The position numbers and the translations under genes were made by a program. A stretch of DNA of 8,499 nucleotides from Sulfuriferula sp. (GTDB lineage: Bacteria > Pseudomonadota > Gammaproteobacteria > Burkholderiales > Sulfuriferulaceae), in contig DAICZK010000058.1 in assembly GCA_027311185.1 (NCBI GenBank), positions 1 to 8,499 of the forward strand, given 5' to 3'. The notes below the pieces were generated by a model that searched no databases, was not told the origin of the DNA, and saw nothing but the letters and a program-made list of their open reading frames with translations. Below are positions 6,453 through 8,499 of the stretch, piece after piece; the first letter of the stretch is position 1, and each line of letters begins with the position of its first letter.

Positions 6453-7409
6453 CTAGGTAGAGACTTTCCGGACGCTCATCGATCTAATTAACTTACGCCC
6501 ACAAAAGCGGGTGAATAACCTGAGGTTATTGACTGTGGACACTGTCCTCAATCCACGAAAGAAATACTTAAAAGCATTTGTTCGATGATTGGTTTCATAA
6601 AACAAATTACCAATTTCGTAACGGACTAACGCTAAAGCACTTAAATATTTGTTTTGAATTTGCGCAAGTTGAACTTTAGCTTGATTATTCGCCTGTAGAT
6701 CAATCAGCACCTGTTCATGAAAAAGTAATGTTTCCAGAAAATTATTGGTTAAATTGCCGTCGTGACTTTTCTTTTCCAGCAGTACGGTCGAGAGTAGAAC
6801 GAACTTTGTAACCAGGGCAAATCTTAACCACAGATCATAATCTTCTGCTTGTTTATAGCTGACATTGAATAATCCCGCTTTATCCAGCACTTCTTTTCTG
6901 ACCATCACGTTAGAGCAGGTGCCTACAAAATTCCCGCCCACTAAGGGCTCTAGCGGCAAAGGCATAGGCACATCAAAAATAATATCGGCAGCATCTTTAA
7001 ATCTGGCAAAATGATTTGCCATCAAATCAGTTTTTGTATTCACAAACCCGAAGTCACAGCAACAAAATCCCACATCCGGATAACTCTCAAATACCCCAAG
7101 CTGGCGCTTCAACTTATCTTCGTACCAGATATCGTCCGCATCCAGGAAAGCAATAAACTCGCCGGCGCTGGCCTTGATGCCGATATTTCTGGCGTTTGAA
7201 ACACCGCCATTAGGGATAGCAATAACTTTGATGCTATCGCCGAATGTCGCCAGTATGGCGCTTGTCGCATCCGTAGAGCCGTCATTAATGACGATTATTT
7301 CAAATGGCGGAACGGATTGATTCAAGGCACTTTGTATCGCTCTCGAAATGAAAGCCTCCCCGTTGTACACCGGTATAACAACAGAAACTGTGTCTTTCAT
7401 CATATTCAT
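6453..7409 (-). CDS. Family 2 glycosyltransferase (GT-A fold)
   Basis: Complete 318-residue protein. Residues 8-16 (VSVVIPVYN) and NDGSTD at 42-47 form the nucleotide-sugar binding start of the GT-A fold. NGGVSNARNIGI lies at 67-78, FLDADD at 88-93 carries the metal-binding DxD, and AEDYDLWLR at 188-196 carries the likely catalytic base of inverting GT2 enzymes. The remaining 120 residues are a helical tail with no predicted membrane span. It would transfer a sugar from a nucleotide donor to a growing lipid-linked glycan at the cytoplasmic face of the inner membrane. The donor and acceptor cannot be read from the sequence. The start at 7409 is followed by ATGs at 7403 and 7400. None has a strong Shine-Dalgarno; GGATGA before 7403 is possible. 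It follows the next glycosyltransferase by 14 bases, so the two are probably co-transcribed. It is visibly AT-rich compared with galE. Confidence 0.92.
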   Translation of the reverse strand: MNMMKDTVSVVIPVYNGEAFISRAIQSALNQSVPPFEIIVINDGSTDATSAILATFGDSIKVIAIPNGGVSNARNIGIKASAGEFIAFLDADDIWYEDKLKRQLGVFESYPDVGFCCCDFGFVNTKTDLMANHFARFKDAADIIFDVPMPLPLEPLVGGNFVGTCSNVMVRKEVLDKAGLFNVSYKQAEDYDLWLRFALVTKFVLLSTVLLEKKSHDGNLTNNFLETLLFHEQVLIDLQANNQAKVQLAQIQNKYLSALALVRYEIGNLFYETNHRTNAFKYFFRGLRTVSTVNNLRLFTRFCGRKLIRSMSVRKVST

Positions 7410-7423
7410 CCAATGGCTTTAGT

Positions 7424-8233
7424 TTAAGATGCGCCAAAATACTTCCTCTTAAAAGAGGACGTCACAAATCGTAGATTCAATATATTGCGTAGCAATTTAT
7501 GTGGTCTGAGCAGAAGATATTTATTAAGGAAATACAGCTTGATCAAGGTCGGTGACTTGCTGTGAGCGCCTGCATGTCCAATACGGTAAACGGCGCCGCG
7601 TAAGGGCATGCTTGCCAAAGGGGTTCCCTGATCTGCTAATATTTTACCTATCTTGATGTGACTGCCTAACATGGTTTTTATATAGTCTGCTGACGCATCC
7701 TCAAACTTGTCTGGCAGCTTATAAAGATCGGCACGAATAATCAGTGATGTCCCACAAAAATTCGCAAAGTCATTATGGATAAATAACAGATTGCCGCCGT
7801 CGCCCCAGATATAGCCCTCATTTATTTTCCAGCCATTGGCCGTTGCATTTTGCGCCACAAAATCCACCAGATCATTGCTTACAAAATCATCATCATCAAC
7901 AATCATATAAAAAGCAGTGTCACGCCCTCGCAACATGCCCTCAAGCACGCGACGACCTTTGTCCATGCGGACTGCATCATAAAATGCTTCTTTATCTTCG
8001 CCTTGTTGCTCATGCATGACGTTGGGAGGAAAGCTTACCCGGGCAATCTCAAAACCATCTGGTATAGAGGGCAAATCAGCACCCTCATTAGCGACAATGA
8101 TCGCTCGCCAGTTTGGATTGGTTTGTGCCGCGATCGACGCAATGGTTTGCGTCAGATTAGCCTTGAGCGAATTCCAGTTTTGGGAATTGGCCTGATGCCG
8201 CACGGGAATGATAAAGGTCACCACAGTACTCAT
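7424..8233 (-). CDS. Divergent GT-A type glycosyltransferase
   Basis: Complete 269-residue protein beginning VVTFIIPVRH (residues 4-13), as GT-A glycosyltransferases do, with FYMIVDDDDFVSNDLVDF at 108-125 as the metal-binding acidic motif and strand. The usual NDGSTD after the second strand is replaced by IIVANEG (45-51), so this is an outlying member of family 2 or a related GT family. WGDGGNLLFIHNDFANFCGTSLIIR (143-167) resembles the acceptor-side region of such enzymes, and a basic C-terminus (KYLLLRPHKLLRN, SSFKRKYF) could sit against the membrane. The ATG at 8231-8233 has GAGG (8238-8241) four bases upstream, which supports the start although the spacing is short. It probably acts with the adjacent glycosyltransferase in assembling a surface glycan. 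The specific sugar is unknown. Confidence 0.82.
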   Translation of the reverse strand: MSTVVTFIIPVRHQANSQNWNSLKANLTQTIASIAAQTNPNWRAIIVANEGADLPSIPDGFEIARVSFPPNVMHEQQGEDKEAFYDAVRMDKGRRVLEGMLRGRDTAFYMIVDDDDFVSNDLVDFVAQNATANGWKINEGYIWGDGGNLLFIHNDFANFCGTSLIIRADLYKLPDKFEDASADYIKTMLGSHIKIGKILADQGTPLASMPLRGAVYRIGHAGAHSKSPTLIKLYFLNKYLLLRPHKLLRNILNLRFVTSSFKRKYFGAS

Positions 8234-8325
8234 ATTTCCTCAAACTAAATAAATAGTCGAATTCTTCAAATTAATCCGCTAAATTCAAGTGGGCTGACTT
8301 TGTTTATCAGATTTCAATAGCTAAC

Positions 8326-8499
8326 CTAAGGCCTGTTTATTTTTAAGAAACTTTTTACAATCATTAGTATGCGTTCTCGCGATAGCAAAAAAATGGAGAG
8401 CGTATAAACAGTCGCTCCAACTCCGATCTCGACGACAAGGCGAATAATGGGAGTAACTCCGTGAAACAAATATCCAATTAAAAATATGAATGCCAACAT
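8326..8499 (-). CDS. Polysaccharide flippase (Wzx/MVF-like), C-terminal end, partial
   Basis: An open frame enters from the right edge and stops at TAG (8326-8328), giving 57 residues. It has two hydrophobic stretches, MLAFIFLIGYLFHGV and LVVEIGVGATVYTLSIFLLS, followed by a short basic tail RERILMIVKSFLKINRP. The pair of helices with a Gly-rich GVGATVYTL and a charged tail after it is the usual ending of oligosaccharide flippases of the MATE/MVF type. The ATG at 8497-8499 is probably an internal Met, since the gene must continue outside the window. Context agrees: two glycosyltransferases follow on the same strand. A polymerase (Wzy) or another polytopic membrane protein is possible but less likely. 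Confidence 0.65.
   Translation of the reverse strand: MLAFIFLIGYLFHGVTPIIRLVVEIGVGATVYTLSIFLLSRERILMIVKSFLKINRP

Noticed and set aside
6359..8283. Repeated 9-mer TCCGCTAAA at 6359 and 8275 as a shared control site
   Set aside because: Only two exact copies of a short AT-rich word, one inside the hairpin; chance is a sufficient explanation.
1..8499. CRISPR arrays, tRNA or rRNA genes, insertion sequences
   Set aside because: I saw no regularly spaced repeats, cloverleaf-like or rRNA sequence, and no transposase-like reading frame.

Overview
The window reads as a chromosomal segment of a Gram-negative bacterium, most likely a betaproteobacterium. The hemW and tcdA products and the overall codon use suggest this, but it is inferred from protein character and not proven. 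It holds a border between two housekeeping genes on the + strand and a cell-surface polysaccharide locus on the - strand.

Bases 1-1244 (+): the 3' end of hemW, a heme chaperone of the radical-SAM family, overlaps by 4 bp the complete tcdA, which encodes the tRNA threonylcarbamoyladenosine dehydratase. Bases 1305-2288 (-): complete galE, UDP-glucose 4-epimerase, converging on tcdA. Bases 2408-6148 (-): two paralogous secreted proteins of about 405 residues (here A and B). Each has a signal peptide, two tandem copies of an unusual Trp-rich repeat built around WWPAKL, an Ala/Pro-rich linker, and a roughly 300-residue domain I cannot assign. Between them lies a membrane acyltransferase of the acyltransferase-3 family, split by a single frameshift. 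Bases 6149-6452: a 304-base gap with a good sigma-70-like promoter for paralog B and a near-perfect 15-bp hairpin. Bases 6453-8499 (-): two GT-A type glycosyltransferases and the C-terminal end of a probable polysaccharide flippase (Wzx-like). These are visibly more AT-rich than the rest.

Read in the direction of transcription, the - strand runs flippase, glycosyltransferase, glycosyltransferase, hairpin, paralog B, acyltransferase, paralog A, galE. This is a sensible set for making, decorating and exporting a surface glycan: galE supplies UDP-galactose, the glycosyltransferases build the repeat unit, the flippase moves it across the inner membrane, and the acyltransferase would acylate it if intact. 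The role of the two secreted paralogs is unknown. They are the most interesting content of the window: duplicated, kept nearly identical in places at the DNA level, and flanking the broken acyltransferase.
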